This document shows, piece by piece, positions 25,893 to 35,437 of a DNA stretch of 64,000 nt (positions are counted from its first letter, which is position 1; every line of letters begins with the position of its first letter). The DNA comes from Clostridiaceae bacterium (GTDB lineage Bacteria; Bacillota; Clostridia; CAYPLH01; DUMO01). The notes below the pieces were generated by a model. The model was given only the letters and a program-made list of their open reading frames with translations, had not been told where the DNA came from and did no database searches. The position numbers and the translations under genes are program-made. Location: the NCBI GenBank assembly GCA_012839865.1, contig DUMO01000043.1:1-64000 (forward strand). The letters run 5' to 3'.

Positions 25893-26259
25893 TTATGTTC
25901 CCTCCGATCAAAGTCGCTGCTACAGATTTTATTATAAGTTTACAAAAATCGCAATTCAACTTTTTTTGCTAACCGGACAGCAGCATATGAGTTCGGGCTG
26001 CTGCCGTTAAATGATTTACTCCTTCACTTTGCGAACAACCGTCTATACAGCCTAATGACCAGGTATGGAACAAGCAATTTGTAAGCTGGCGATGTCAATG
26101 TGGTGTAACAGTTTGAGCCTGTTTAAATCAGGTTAAGTCCGGATAAAATCATACATACCGGATTGCAATCTTTTGAAAACCGGCAAAACAAAGGTGACCT
26201 ACGGATAAATCAATATCAGGTCACCAGGTTTATTCATTGATAATATGTTTGTACAACAA
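25893..26259. other. Intergenic region between spoVT and mazG
   Basis: Contains the spoVT terminator (26186-26225) and an imperfect CAGCAGC/GCTGCTG hairpin near 25978-26007. No gene is supported. The mazG promoter should lie here. Confidence 0.5.
26186..26225 (-). terminator. Terminator downstream of spoVT
   Basis: Minus strand stem GGTGACCT ... AGGTCACC followed by TTTGTTTTG. Confidence 0.75.
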
Positions 26260-26811
26260 CTACTGTTCCATATGCCTACCCAAAAAGCCTGCCGCCGATT
26301 GAGCCAACTTAGCTTCAACTTCTCCCATTTTTGTGTTTGGCTCTTTTGACAAAAGAAGCACTGCTCCAATCGGATCACCTTCTGAGACAATTGTTGAAAC
26401 TACCTGGGATGTATATTTTTCACCTGTTTCTTCAGCAAGAATGGATATGGGCTTGTCTTCAGGAGATTTAATAACTACAGTAGCTTTGTCTTCAATTATT
26501 TTCTCCAGCTCAGGGCTAAGTTGTTTTTCCAGAAAGTCTTTTTTGGAAGCTCCTGAAACAGCTATAATAGTATCTCTATCTGCAATACACGTAATATGTC
26601 CGCTAGCCTTATGGATTGAATCAGCATATTGTGCCGCAAAATCTCCCAATTCACCAATAGGCGAATACTTCTTGAGAATTACCTCGCCTTCCTTGTCGGT
26701 AAATATTTCGAGGGGGTCTCCTTCTCTAATCCTCAAAGTCCGGCGAATTTCCTTAGGTATTACTACTCGGCCAAGATCATCTATGCGTCTTACTATACCA
26801 GTCGCTTTCAA
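26260..26811 (-). CDS. spoVT: Stage V sporulation regulator SpoVT
   Basis: 183 residues: an N-terminal AbrB-type swapped-hairpin DNA-binding domain (MKATGIVRRIDDLGRVVIPK, residues 1-50) and a C-terminal GAF domain (about 60-180) ending GFLGRHMEQ. It is a forespore regulator of sigma-G-dependent genes. Position between mazG and the foldase/mfd genes matches the Bacillus order mfd-spoVT-yabM-yabN. Confidence 0.96.
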   Translation of the reverse strand: MKATGIVRRIDDLGRVVIPKEIRRTLRIREGDPLEIFTDKEGEVILKKYSPIGELGDFAAQYADSIHKASGHITCIADRDTIIAVSGASKKDFLEKQLSPELEKIIEDKATVVIKSPEDKPISILAEETGEKYTSQVVSTIVSEGDPIGAVLLLSKEPNTKMGEVEAKLAQSAAGFLGRHMEQ

Positions 26812-26930
26812 GTCTATTACCTCCTATGTTGGTTTGATTTTTAGTACACTTTTAGTATTATTTACTTTATGAAGTTTTATACATGTGAAGAAAGCAACTG
26901 AAAATTTGCTATTTAATAATCAGATAAATA

Positions 26931-27055
26931 AAAGAAATGTATGCAGAACAATAACAAATGGCTTTATTTTGTTAGAAAAGCCCGGGGGCATCGAGCCCCG
27001 CCCGCTTTTGGCTGGATTTGCTTCGCAAATAGCCCTATTCTGCATACATTTCTTT
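26931..27055. repeat. Palindromic intergenic element, copy B (compact)
   Basis: A 125-base version with a perfect 18-base terminal inverted repeat (AAAGAAATGTATGCAGAA). It keeps the left ATGGCTTTATTTTG block, the GGGGGC-ATCGA-GCCCC hairpin and GATTTGC-TTC-GCAAAT, but lacks the central arm present in copy A. It lies between spoVT and the foldase gene. Confidence 0.85.
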
Positions 27056-27112
27056 TTCTTAAGGTTATTATTTCTAGTTCTTACCGAATAACCTCCCAAA
27101 CAACAACCCATT

Positions 27113-27140
27113 AAAAAAGCGCCTCTCCTAAAAGGTGCTT
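27113..27140 (-). terminator. Terminator downstream of the PpiC foldase gene
   Basis: Minus strand stem AAGCACCT ... AGGCGCTT (one A-C mismatch) followed by T6. Confidence 0.75.
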
Positions 27141-27159
27141 CTTTATAGAGCGGGTATTA

Positions 27160-28284
27160 TTAAATCTTGTTGTATGCAGATTCATAAATTTCAATTTCGT
27201 AGTCCTTTGTCCACTCTTCCACCATCTGGCTGTATTTTTCATAAACAAGCATGGTCATTCCGTCATACTCGAAGTATTCCCTGGCACACCTGATGCTGAC
27301 CGGCTGGCCTTCAGAAATCTTTTCCTCAAGCTTTATAATATGATATCCAAATTGAGTTTTAACCGGTTCGCTAATCTCCCCCGGCTCAAGGGCAAAGGCC
27401 GCTTCCTCAAATGCCGAATCCATGATTCCCTTCGTGAATACGTAGTCTCCGCCCTGGGATGCGTTATTATCCGCTGAATATTCCTGTGCTAAAGCTGCGA
27501 AGTCTTCTCCGCTTCTTGCCTTTGAAAGAACTTCTTGTGCTGTTTGAAGAGCCTTTTCGACTTCCTCAGCGGAAAGTTCCTCCCCGGATTCAAGGTCAAT
27601 GGTCGGTATCAGCACATGTTTTACCCATACCGCTTCCTCTCCTTCAGGGCGCAGTGCTGATTTTTTAAATATATCAGGATTATTGTTGTAATAATCTTCA
27701 AACTCAGCTTCTGTAACCTCTATGGCGCTTATTTTTTCAGACTGGAACTTGTTTATAATCTGATTTTCTATGAAGAATTCCTTAAACTGCGCAAGAGTCA
27801 TGCCGGTTTGCGTCTCTATAGCCTTCCTGGCTGCACCCATGGTGCCATACTGCGCTTTTAAACCGTTTCCAAAGTAATCATCAATTATTTTTCTTTCTTC
27901 ATCCGTAAGCGACACACCTGCTTCCCGGGCTTTTATAAGAAGCACCTTCTGCTGCCGGGCTGCTTCAAGGGCCTGATCCTTGGCCACTTCCAAAGCTGAT
28001 TTGTTGTCAATCTTAGTCTCCCAGAATGTATTGGGATTAACATCCTCACCGGCGGCTGCAATCATTCTTTCCTTTATTTGTTCAAGATAAATGACAAATT
28101 CCGCTTCGCTGATTCTCTCTTCTCCAACCTTGGCTACATATGTGGCGGTGTTTCTGAGAACCAGGTATAAGCCAAAGGAAACTACAAACAATGCAATTAA
28201 GCCGATTACTATAAATTTGATATACTTCTCTGCTTCAAAATTCTTTGTTTTATTATTCTTTGTCTTATTTTCTTTCATATTCAA
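27160..28284 (-). CDS. Membrane-anchored PpiC-type peptidyl-prolyl isomerase (PrsA/SurA-like)
   Basis: About 374 residues. A basic N-terminal tail and one membrane helix (IKFIVIGLIALFVVSFGLYL) are followed by a SurA-N/PrsA-like helical chaperone region (about 65-210) and a parvulin domain (about 225-335: VKHVLIPTID, EYSADNNASQGGDYVFT, QFGYHIIKLEEK). No lipobox cysteine, so it is anchored by the helix rather than as a lipoprotein. It helps fold exported proteins outside the membrane. The frame opens at ATG 28317, but GAGGAG lies seven bases before a TTG at 28284, my preferred start. In Bacillus the same interval holds mfd-fin. Confidence 0.88.
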   Translation of the reverse strand: MNMKENKTKNNKTKNFEAEKYIKFIVIGLIALFVVSFGLYLVLRNTATYVAKVGEERISEAEFVIYLEQIKERMIAAAGEDVNPNTFWETKIDNKSALEVAKDQALEAARQQKVLLIKAREAGVSLTDEERKIIDDYFGNGLKAQYGTMGAARKAIETQTGMTLAQFKEFFIENQIINKFQSEKISAIEVTEAEFEDYYNNNPDIFKKSALRPEGEEAVWVKHVLIPTIDLESGEELSAEEVEKALQTAQEVLSKARSGEDFAALAQEYSADNNASQGGDYVFTKGIMDSAFEEAAFALEPGEISEPVKTQFGYHIIKLEEKISEGQPVSIRCAREYFEYDGMTMLVYEKYSQMVEEWTKDYEIEIYESAYNKI

Positions 28285-28340
28285 ATTATCGCTCCTCACA
28301 CATGAGTCCTTACTCATATATTTAATTTTAAAATTGTTTT

Positions 28341-28385
28341 AAAAAAACAGCATGCATTAAACTGCAAGTTTCCTGCAGTTTAATG
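28341..28385 (-). terminator. Terminator downstream of mfd
   Basis: Minus strand stem CATTAAACTGCA ... TGCAGTTTAATG, twelve perfect pairs, then a T7 run a few bases later. Confidence 0.85.
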
Positions 28386-28436
28386 TTATATTTCATTCCC
28401 ATGCCGAATACATAAAATATTATAATTGAAATATAT

Positions 28437-31400
28437 CTACACTGCAAAGTTTTTAGCATCATGTAATAAAATCTTAATATTATCGAGGAGCTTCCCTCCT
28501 CCGTCCTCATCAGTAATCCTGTAAGTAAAATACGGATTGTTGCCGGCATTGAACATGAGCTTTCTTTTATGGGCTGCCACCAGATTTGAAATTCCTTCTA
28601 TATTGATTTTCTTATCCTTTCCAAATTGGAATATAATGTTATTGCTTTTCTGGGAAATAGCAATTATTCCAATATCGGAAGCCAATACTTTTATAAGTGC
28701 TATTGCTATCAAATTGCTGACAGGTAAAGGTATGTCTCCATACCGGTCAATCAATTCATCCTTGACATCAGCCTCATCCTTTTCATCTTGTATGGCGGCA
28801 ATTCGTTTGTACATGTCAATCTTCCAGATTTCATCCTCTATATAATCATCCTCAATATAAGCATCAACATTGAGGTCAATTGTAATCTCCCTTTCCCTGC
28901 GGGACGGCATTTCTCCTTTCAGTTCCATTACTGCTTCATTAAGCAGCTTGCAATACATGTCATACCCTACAGATGCAATATGCCCGCTTTGCTCCGGGCC
29001 GAGAAGGTTGCCCGCGCCTCTTATTTCGAGGTCCCTCATTGCAATTTTGAATCCTGAACCAAATTCGGTGAATTCCTTTATTGCGTTAAGCCTTTTTTCC
29101 GCAATCTCGGATAAAACCTTGTCCTTTTTATATGTAATGTATGCATAGGCCAGACGGTTTGACCGCCCGACTCTGCCCCTCAGCTGGTACAACTGGGCAA
29201 GGCCCATTTTGTCCGCATTTTCTACAATTATGGTATTTACATTTGGCATATCGAGACCGGCTTCAATTATTGTAGTGCATACAAGGACATCGTATTCTCC
29301 GTTTATAAAGTTGAACATGACATTTTCAAGCTCCCGTTCATCCATCTGCCCATGGGCCACCCCAATCCGGGCATCGGGAACCAGTGATGCAATTTCAGCC
29401 GCCTTCAGGTGTATTGAACGCACCCGGTTGAAGAGGTAGAAAACCTGTCCTCTCCTTCCCATCTCCCGCATTATTGCATCTCTTATAACATCGGGGTCGT
29501 ACTCCATGACAAAGGTCTGAACAGGATACCTTTCCTCCGGCGGGTCTTCCAGGGTGCTTATATCCCTTATCCCCGCAAGAGCCATATGAAGCGTTCTGGG
29601 TATGGGGGTCGCCGTCAGGGTCAGCACATCCACATTTGGCCTGAGTTTCTTTATTTTTTCCTTATGCTCCACCCCAAACCTTTGCTCTTCGTCAATAATC
29701 AGCAGACCAAGATCTTTGAACTTCACGTCTTTTTGAATCAGCCGGTGGGTTCCGATAATAATGTCCACCATCCCGGCTTTAATATTCCTGATTATTTTTT
29801 CCTGTTCGCCCTTCGACCTGAAGCGGCTCAGGACTTCAACCGTAACCGGAAAATCCTTCATTCTTTCTTTGAAGGTATTATAATGTTGCTGCGCAAGAAT
29901 TGTGGTGGGAACAAGGTATGCCACCTGCTTTCCGTCCATGACGGCTTTAAAGGCAGCCCGGATTGCGACCTCCGTCTTCCCGTAGCCTACGTCGCCGCAA
30001 AGGAGTCTGTCCATAAGTTTGTCAGATTCCATATCACGTTTTACTTCTTCAATGCACCTTATCTGGTCTTCTGTCTCTTCGTAGGGAAACAGCTCTTCAA
30101 ACTGCATCTGCCATATTGTATCCCCGGAAAATGCATGCCCCTTTGTTGCCTGCCTTTGGGCGTAAATCTTAATGAGTTCCTCCGCAATTTCCTTAAGGGA
30201 TTCCTTAACCTTCTTCTTCTGCTTGTTCCAGTCGGAGCCCCCCAGCTTGTTCAATTTTGGTGCTTTCCCTTCAGCACCTATAAACTTTTGAATAAGGTCC
30301 AGCTGGTTGGTCGGAATATACAGGTAATCTCCCTGGAGATAACGAATTTTTAAATAATCTTTCTTTATGTTTTCAACAACTAATTTTTCAATTCCTTCAT
30401 ACTGGCCTATTCCATGGACCTGGTGAACCACAAAATCCCCCGGTTTAAGGTCGGTAAAGGATTTTATCCGGTCTCCCTTGTTTTTTGCCGGCCTTTTGAC
30501 TGCCCGTCTCTCCTGGCCAAACACTTCCCTGTCACTTATTACAATAAATTTGATAGCAGGATATTCAAAACCGGTGTTCAGGCTTCCTGACGTGACGGTT
30601 ACCGTATTTTCGGGCAGGGAAGGCAAATCATTGGGCTTTTTATAAAAAGCGGCTTCAATATTCTTCTCCCTTAAATTATCTGCCAGCTTCGAACCGCGAA
30701 AGGAGGTGCCGGAAAGTATAATCATCCTGTAGCTGGATTTTTTCCACCTTTTGATATCCTCCACCAGAAGGTCAAGGTGTCCCCTGTATGTACTCAGGGA
30801 CTTTGACTGTATATGATATGTCCTTTTTTTACCGCTTCCCCCGGCCATTGTTGCAAGCTCCACCAACCTGCTCTGACTTAGCATGTTTTCCGTTTCTTCA
30901 TAATCCATAAGAATGTTAAAAGCTGAAGGAAGTATGCTTCCCTTCTCAAGAAGAATCTTAACTGCTTCATCATGCTCAAGCTTGGCGTTCTCTATCCTTT
31001 CTCTGAAGCGAAGCGGTTCATCTATAAAAACAACCGTATCTTTGCCCAAATAGTCCGGAAGAGTTGAGAAATTATTTAAAATATAAGGAATATACCTGTC
31101 TACCCCCGGAAAATAATGATCGTTTTCAAGAGATTCCATATCCTCCTGAACTCTTTCATATATTCTTTTTGATGTCTCTTTGTCCTTAACCGCCTTTAAA
31201 AATTCCTGCAAATCCTTTTTCACGCTTTTTACAATATCATGTCTGCCTTCAGCCCTGAATAATACTTCTCTGGCAGGAATCAGCCTCAGTTTTTCACAGT
31301 TGCTGACAGACCTTTGTGTAAGCACATCAAAAAAGCGGATGGAGTCTACTTCATCACCAAACAATTCGAGCCTTGCAGCAAAGTCACTGCCTGGTGAAAA

Positions 31401-31946
31401 TATATCAATTATTCCTCCCCTTACAGCAAACTGGCCTTTGCCTTCAACAGCATTTACCCTTTCATACCCCATTTCGGAAAACTTTTTTAAAGCTTCTGAA
31501 ATATCCAGCCTGCTTCCCACACAAATCTCAATGATGGATTCCCTGAAAAAGTTCCTGTCGGGCAACCTGTTGAGCAGGGCTTCCGCAGAAGTCACCACAA
31601 CGGAACATTCACCGTTTATGATGCGGTCCAGTGTATTGATCCTGGCGTAAACATCATCATAACTGCGGGCTTCTATATTATGCAGGATGATTTCTCTTGA
31701 AGGAAAATGAACAGCTTTGTCACCAATAAAAAAGGCAAAGTCATCAAAAACCTTGGCGGCTTGATGCTCGTTATAGGCCAGGTACAAAACCCTTGAATTC
31801 AGTTTGCAGGCCAGAGCCCAAGCAAAATGGACTTTTTGCGAGTCAGAGGGGCCTGTTATTACGACAGGTCCTGTTTGATCCCTTATAGACGAAAGAATGT
31901 TATCAAATTCATCAAGTTCTGAAAGTGGTTTTAAAAATTCCTCCAT
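28437..31946 (-). CDS. mfd: Transcription-repair coupling factor Mfd
   Basis: 1169 residues. It removes stalled RNA polymerase and recruits UvrA to damaged template strands. Order: UvrB-like N-terminal domain (GRGQF-type VEGKGQFAVRGGIIDIFSPG), RNAP-interaction domain (LKPGDFVVHQVHGIGQYEG, near residue 505), a superfamily 2 translocase with Walker A LLCGDVGYGKTEV, DEEQRFGV box, LTATPIPRT motif and QLRGRVGRS, then the TRCF C-terminal domain. Full family length. Confidence 0.98.
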   Translation of the reverse strand: MEEFLKPLSELDEFDNILSSIRDQTGPVVITGPSDSQKVHFAWALACKLNSRVLYLAYNEHQAAKVFDDFAFFIGDKAVHFPSREIILHNIEARSYDDVYARINTLDRIINGECSVVVTSAEALLNRLPDRNFFRESIIEICVGSRLDISEALKKFSEMGYERVNAVEGKGQFAVRGGIIDIFSPGSDFAARLELFGDEVDSIRFFDVLTQRSVSNCEKLRLIPAREVLFRAEGRHDIVKSVKKDLQEFLKAVKDKETSKRIYERVQEDMESLENDHYFPGVDRYIPYILNNFSTLPDYLGKDTVVFIDEPLRFRERIENAKLEHDEAVKILLEKGSILPSAFNILMDYEETENMLSQSRLVELATMAGGSGKKRTYHIQSKSLSTYRGHLDLLVEDIKRWKKSSYRMIILSGTSFRGSKLADNLREKNIEAAFYKKPNDLPSLPENTVTVTSGSLNTGFEYPAIKFIVISDREVFGQERRAVKRPAKNKGDRIKSFTDLKPGDFVVHQVHGIGQYEGIEKLVVENIKKDYLKIRYLQGDYLYIPTNQLDLIQKFIGAEGKAPKLNKLGGSDWNKQKKKVKESLKEIAEELIKIYAQRQATKGHAFSGDTIWQMQFEELFPYEETEDQIRCIEEVKRDMESDKLMDRLLCGDVGYGKTEVAIRAAFKAVMDGKQVAYLVPTTILAQQHYNTFKERMKDFPVTVEVLSRFRSKGEQEKIIRNIKAGMVDIIIGTHRLIQKDVKFKDLGLLIIDEEQRFGVEHKEKIKKLRPNVDVLTLTATPIPRTLHMALAGIRDISTLEDPPEERYPVQTFVMEYDPDVIRDAIMREMGRRGQVFYLFNRVRSIHLKAAEIASLVPDARIGVAHGQMDERELENVMFNFINGEYDVLVCTTIIEAGLDMPNVNTIIVENADKMGLAQLYQLRGRVGRSNRLAYAYITYKKDKVLSEIAEKRLNAIKEFTEFGSGFKIAMRDLEIRGAGNLLGPEQSGHIASVGYDMYCKLLNEAVMELKGEMPSRREREITIDLNVDAYIEDDYIEDEIWKIDMYKRIAAIQDEKDEADVKDELIDRYGDIPLPVSNLIAIALIKVLASDIGIIAISQKSNNIIFQFGKDKKINIEGISNLVAAHKRKLMFNAGNNPYFTYRITDEDGGGKLLDNIKILLHDAKNFAV

Positions 31947-31981
31947 TTAAGCCCTTTCTATAACATATAAGATAAAATAAT

Positions 31982-32551
31982 TCATGAGTTGTATTTATTC
32001 ATCGCTGATTCAATATTGTCAGCAATTATGCTTTCAACAGAATCAGCTGCAAGTGTAATGCTTTTTTCTATCACCCTGGCCTCGTTCAGATCGAAGGTGC
32101 CGAGAACATAATCATACAGTTCGACCCCTTCAGGAGGCTTTCCGATACCTATTCGCACCCTTGGAAAGTCTTCTGTCTGAAGTTGATATATTATGGACTT
32201 CATGCCATTATGCGTTCCGGCGCTGCCTTTCGGCCTTATCCTTATCTTGCCCGGTTCAATGTCTATATCGTCATATATTATTATAAGTTTTTCAGTAGGT
32301 ATTTTATACCATTCAATTATTTCCCTCACACTTTCACCGCTTAAGTTCATGAATGTCTGGGGCTTCACAAGTAAAACCCTTGCTCCGTTTATAATCCCGT
32401 CTCCGTATAATGCCTTGTGCTTAAGCTTTTTTATTTTTATGCCATGCCGGCGGGAAATCTCATCCACAACCAGAAACCCCATATTGTGTCTTGTAAGTTC
32501 ATACTTAGGACCCGGGTTCCCCAATCCGACTACAATATATAAATCCTCCAA
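31982..32551 (-). CDS. pth: Peptidyl-tRNA hydrolase
   Basis: 189 residues. It releases peptides from prematurely dropped peptidyl-tRNA. Active-site segments GLGNPGPKYELTRHNMGF (with Asn and the catalytic His) and IIYDDIDIEPGKIRIR (catalytic Asp) are intact, as is GSAGTHNGMKSI. The start is UUG at 32551, six bases after GAGGTG. It lies between spoVG and mfd as in Bacillus (spoVC). Confidence 0.97.
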   Translation of the reverse strand: MEDLYIVVGLGNPGPKYELTRHNMGFLVVDEISRRHGIKIKKLKHKALYGDGIINGARVLLVKPQTFMNLSGESVREIIEWYKIPTEKLIIIYDDIDIEPGKIRIRPKGSAGTHNGMKSIIYQLQTEDFPRVRIGIGKPPEGVELYDYVLGTFDLNEARVIEKSITLAADSVESIIADNIESAMNKYNS

Positions 32552-32600
32552 TTATGTCACCTCAATTATGCCAATCATAATAATTCATTTATCCAATCAA

Positions 32601-32635
32601 AATAAAAAATTGCATAAAACTCAAATTATGCAATT
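32601..32635 (-). terminator. Terminator downstream of spoVG
   Basis: Minus strand stem AATTGCATAA ... TTATGCAATT followed by TTTTTATTTTG. Confidence 0.8.
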
Positions 32636-32675
32636 CTTTATGCCAATTAATATTTTTTACTCTTTATCTGTCTGT

Positions 32676-32957
32676 TTATGCTTCTTCTTCTGTGGTGGCA
32701 GCCATTGCTGCGGATTCGTATTTCTCTAATATGGCAGATTGAATCTTCTCTCTGGTTTCTGAATTTATCGGGTGTGCAATATCTCTGAATTCACCACTTG
32801 GAGTCTTTCTGCTAGGCATTGCAATGAATAAGCCATTCTGACTTTCAATAACTTTTATATCATGAATGACAAACGAATCATCAAAAGTCACAGAAACAAC
32901 TGCCTTCATTTTACCTTCGTTATCAATTTTTCTTACCCTGATATCTGTTATCTCCAT
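32676..32957 (-). CDS. spoVG: Septation/sporulation regulator SpoVG
   Basis: 93 residues from the ATG at 32957 ([11 protein letters not shown]). SpoVG is a small DNA/RNA-binding regulator; the core [20 protein letters not shown] is diagnostic. An upstream GTG in frame overlaps the AAGGTGG box and is not the start. A sigma-H-type promoter lies upstream and a terminator directly downstream, so it is probably monocistronic. Confidence 0.97.
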   Translation of the reverse strand: MEITDIRVRKIDNEGKMKAVVSVTFDDSFVIHDIKVIESQNGLFIAMPSRKTPSGEFRDIAHPINSETREKIQSAILEKYESAAMAATTEEEA

Positions 32958-32997
32958 TGATTCTACCACCTTCCAATAAATTGTGCATATATCTTAT

Positions 32998-33026
32998 CTA
33001 TTCGCCATAAATTTTCTTTTTCCTTC
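32998..33026 (-). promoter_or_regulatory. Sigma-H-type promoter of spoVG
   Basis: Minus strand: GAAGGAAAA (33018-33026), an 11-base spacer, GGCGAATAG (32998-33006). This fits the sigma-H consensus RnAGGAwww-N11-12-RnnGAATww, and spoVG is a classical sigma-H target in B. subtilis. Confidence 0.7.
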
Positions 33027-33174
33027 TTATTGAAATAAAATAACATATAATTTCTTAGTAAAATTTGAAAAATAAATCCAGCCATAGCTTCTTTAATGTT
33101 TAACGGAAATAGTGTAATATAAATAATATTATAGAATATTTATACCCAAATAGCAAAAATAAGGAGTGTTTTGA

Positions 33175-34584
33175 TTGGCATTTGATCTGTCTTCCGCAAA
33201 ACATATACATTTTATAGGAATAGGCGGTTCCAGCATGAGCGGTCTTGCAGAAATGCTGTTAAGATCAGGTTACAGAGTCTCAGGTTCGGACGAGAGAGAA
33301 TCTGAAAGGACCGAGAGGTTGTCAAGGCTTGGAGCCCGGATATACATGGGCCACAGTGAAAAAAACATTATGGATAATCCCGATCTTGTGGTATACACAG
33401 TTGCTGTAAACAGTTCCAATCCCGAACTTAATGCAGCCAGGGAAAAAGGCCTGCCGGTAATTGTCCGGGCAGAACTTTTAGGGCAGATGATGAAATCCTA
33501 TAATCATAGGATTTGCATTTCCGGCACCCACGGAAAGACCACCACCACCTCAATGGTCTCCCTTATCATGCTGCACTCAGGACTTGACCCCACAATACAC
33601 ATAGGTGCTGAATTTCAACCTATTGGCGGCAGCGTAAGAGTCGGCGGCAAAAACTTTTTTATAACCGAAGCTGATGAATATCATGAAAGTTTTCTTAAAT
33701 TCAACCCCTGCACTGCCGTCGTACTGAACATTGAAGCCGACCACCTGGACTATTTTAAAGACATCAACCATATAATGGATGCCTACAGGAAATTTATAAG
33801 TGAGGTTCCGAAAAACGGATATTTGATTGCGTGCATTGACGACCCCAATACAAGGGAATTGGTAAAAGACGCGAATTGCAATGTTATTACCTACGGAATC
33901 AAGTCGGATTCCGCTGACTGGCTTGCACGCGACATTAAATACAATGAATCAGGTTTCCCTGAGTTTGCTGTAATTTATAAAAACCAGGAATTAGGCCAAA
34001 TCAGGCTTGCCGTACCCGGCTGCCACAATGTATACAATGCCCTTGGTGCAGCTGCTGCCTGCCATGCGAACGGTTGCAGTTTTGAAAGCATAAAGTTGAG
34101 CCTTTCTGAGTACCGGGGCTCCCATCACAGGTTTGAAACAAAAGGAAAAGTTAATGGCATTACGGTTATCGACGATTATGCCCATCACCCCTCCGAAATC
34201 AGGGCCAGCCTTGAAGCCGCTTCAAAGCTGAACTACAACAGGGTATGGTGTGTATTCCAGCCTCACACATATACAAGGACCAAATACCTGTTTGAAGATT
34301 TTGCAAACTCCTTCGGGCATTGTTACTATGCTGTCATTACTGACATTTATGCAGCAAGGGAAACCGATAACGGAGAAATCCACTCAAAAATGCTGGTGGA
34401 CAGGATAGTTTCAAAAGGGCAAAATGCAGTTTATATATCAGATTTTGAGCAAATTGTTGATTATCTTGTCCTGAATGCGGCTCCCGGCGACCTTGTGTTA
34501 ACAATGGGTGCCGGGGATATAAGCAAAGTCGGGGATATGTTCCTTGAGTCATACCCGAAGGAAAGCCCTTACCAAAGACTGTAA
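33175..34584 (+). CDS. murC: UDP-N-acetylmuramate--L-alanine ligase
   Basis: 469 residues. It adds L-Ala to UDP-MurNAc in cytoplasmic peptidoglycan precursor synthesis. The N-terminal UDP-binding GIGGSSMSGLAEMLL, the ATP loop SGTHGKTTTTSM, an NIEADHLDYF segment, and YRGSHHRFETKG plus DDYAHHPSEIRA in the C-terminal domain are all present. The start is UUG at 33175, eight bases after AAGGAG. It is the only plus-strand gene between spoVG and fabZ. Confidence 0.97.
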   Translation: MAFDLSSAKHIHFIGIGGSSMSGLAEMLLRSGYRVSGSDERESERTERLSRLGARIYMGHSEKNIMDNPDLVVYTVAVNSSNPELNAAREKGLPVIVRAELLGQMMKSYNHRICISGTHGKTTTTSMVSLIMLHSGLDPTIHIGAEFQPIGGSVRVGGKNFFITEADEYHESFLKFNPCTAVVLNIEADHLDYFKDINHIMDAYRKFISEVPKNGYLIACIDDPNTRELVKDANCNVITYGIKSDSADWLARDIKYNESGFPEFAVIYKNQELGQIRLAVPGCHNVYNALGAAAACHANGCSFESIKLSLSEYRGSHHRFETKGKVNGITVIDDYAHHPSEIRASLEAASKLNYNRVWCVFQPHTYTRTKYLFEDFANSFGHCYYAVITDIYAARETDNGEIHSKMLVDRIVSKGQNAVYISDFEQIVDYLVLNAAPGDLVLTMGAGDISKVGDMFLESYPKESPYQRL

Positions 34585-34636
34585 GCATGAAAGACCAAGC
34601 TTATCTGCGTATAAGCCTAACCTGCCTCTATGCACT

Positions 34637-34673
34637 AAAAGGGACAGTTCCAAACAAAAGGACTGTCCCTTTT
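34637..34673. terminator. Bidirectional terminator between murC and fabZ
   Basis: AAAAGGGACAGT ... ACTGTCCCTTTT, twelve perfect pairs including A4/T4 ends, at the convergent junction. Confidence 0.88.
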
Positions 34674-34777
34674 GTTTTCTTATATTTTTACTTCTGTTTC
34701 AAGGAATCCAGGCATTAGTGCCTCAATCTTTATATTTTCTGCCTGGTTAAAACTCCATCTCAAGCCCAGGTCAGGCT

Positions 34778-35218
34778 TTATTTTACTTTATCAGGGTCTA
34801 TCAGGGCAAACTTAATCTCACCCTCTACTGCTACTTTACCGTCAACAGTAGCACATACTTTTGCCTTTCCCATCCCCATTTTGAAAGCTAAAAATTCAGC
34901 TTCAAGCCTTAATGTATCACCAGGCAGGACAGGTTTTCTGAACTTGATGTTTTCAAAACCGGTAAACACTCCAAGCTTTCCCTTGTTCTCCTCCATCAGC
35001 AACCCTGCTACACATGCGGTTTGTGCCAGTGCCTCAATGACAAGAACCCCGGGCATTATGGGGTTGCCTGGAAAATGGCCCTGGAAAAAGGGTTCATTTA
35101 TTGTTACATTTTTTAAACCGACAGCTTTTTTGCCCGGTTCAACCTCCAGAATTTTATCAATTAAAAGAAATGGATACCTGTGAGGAATAATTTTCTGAAT
35201 ATCAACCACATTTAGCAT
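34778..35218 (-). CDS. fabZ: 3-hydroxyacyl-ACP dehydratase FabZ
   Basis: 146 residues, hotdog fold, dehydrating beta-hydroxyacyl-ACP in fatty acid elongation. [14 protein letters not shown] opens the protein, [20 protein letters not shown] carries the catalytic His, and the Glu-containing helix follows (EALAQTA). A GTG four codons upstream overlaps the AAAGGTGG box; the ATG at 35218 is the start. It lies near mbl and the flagellar genes, as in Bacillus. Confidence 0.97.
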   Translation of the reverse strand: MLNVVDIQKIIPHRYPFLLIDKILEVEPGKKAVGLKNVTINEPFFQGHFPGNPIMPGVLVIEALAQTACVAGLLMEENKGKLGVFTGFENIKFRKPVLPGDTLRLEAEFLAFKMGMGKAKVCATVDGKVAVEGEIKFALIDPDKVK

Positions 35219-35263
35219 AAAATAAACCACCTTTCATAACTTTCCTTGAGAAATTCTGCACAT

Positions 35264-35286
35264 AAAAATTGCCGTAATTTTGGCAA
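35264..35286 (-). terminator. Terminator downstream of the flagellar rod operon
   Basis: Minus strand short stem TTGCC-AAAATTAC-GGCAA followed by T5. It separates flgJ from fabZ. Confidence 0.6.
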
Positions 35287-35437
35287 CTTATTTTCTGCGC
35301 AGGATTCATCAAGAAAAATATATGTACCTTTTCAGTTTAACAGTTTGCACAGGGTTCATCAAGTGCAATATTAAACCTTTCAACTGAAAACTCTTGCGGT
35401 GGATTATCAAACATTCTGAACAATAAACATTTTCCAT

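Noticed and set aside
29586-30353. 255-codon plus-strand frame within mfd
   Set aside because: Antisense shadow of the conserved Mfd translocase domain, without a ribosome site.
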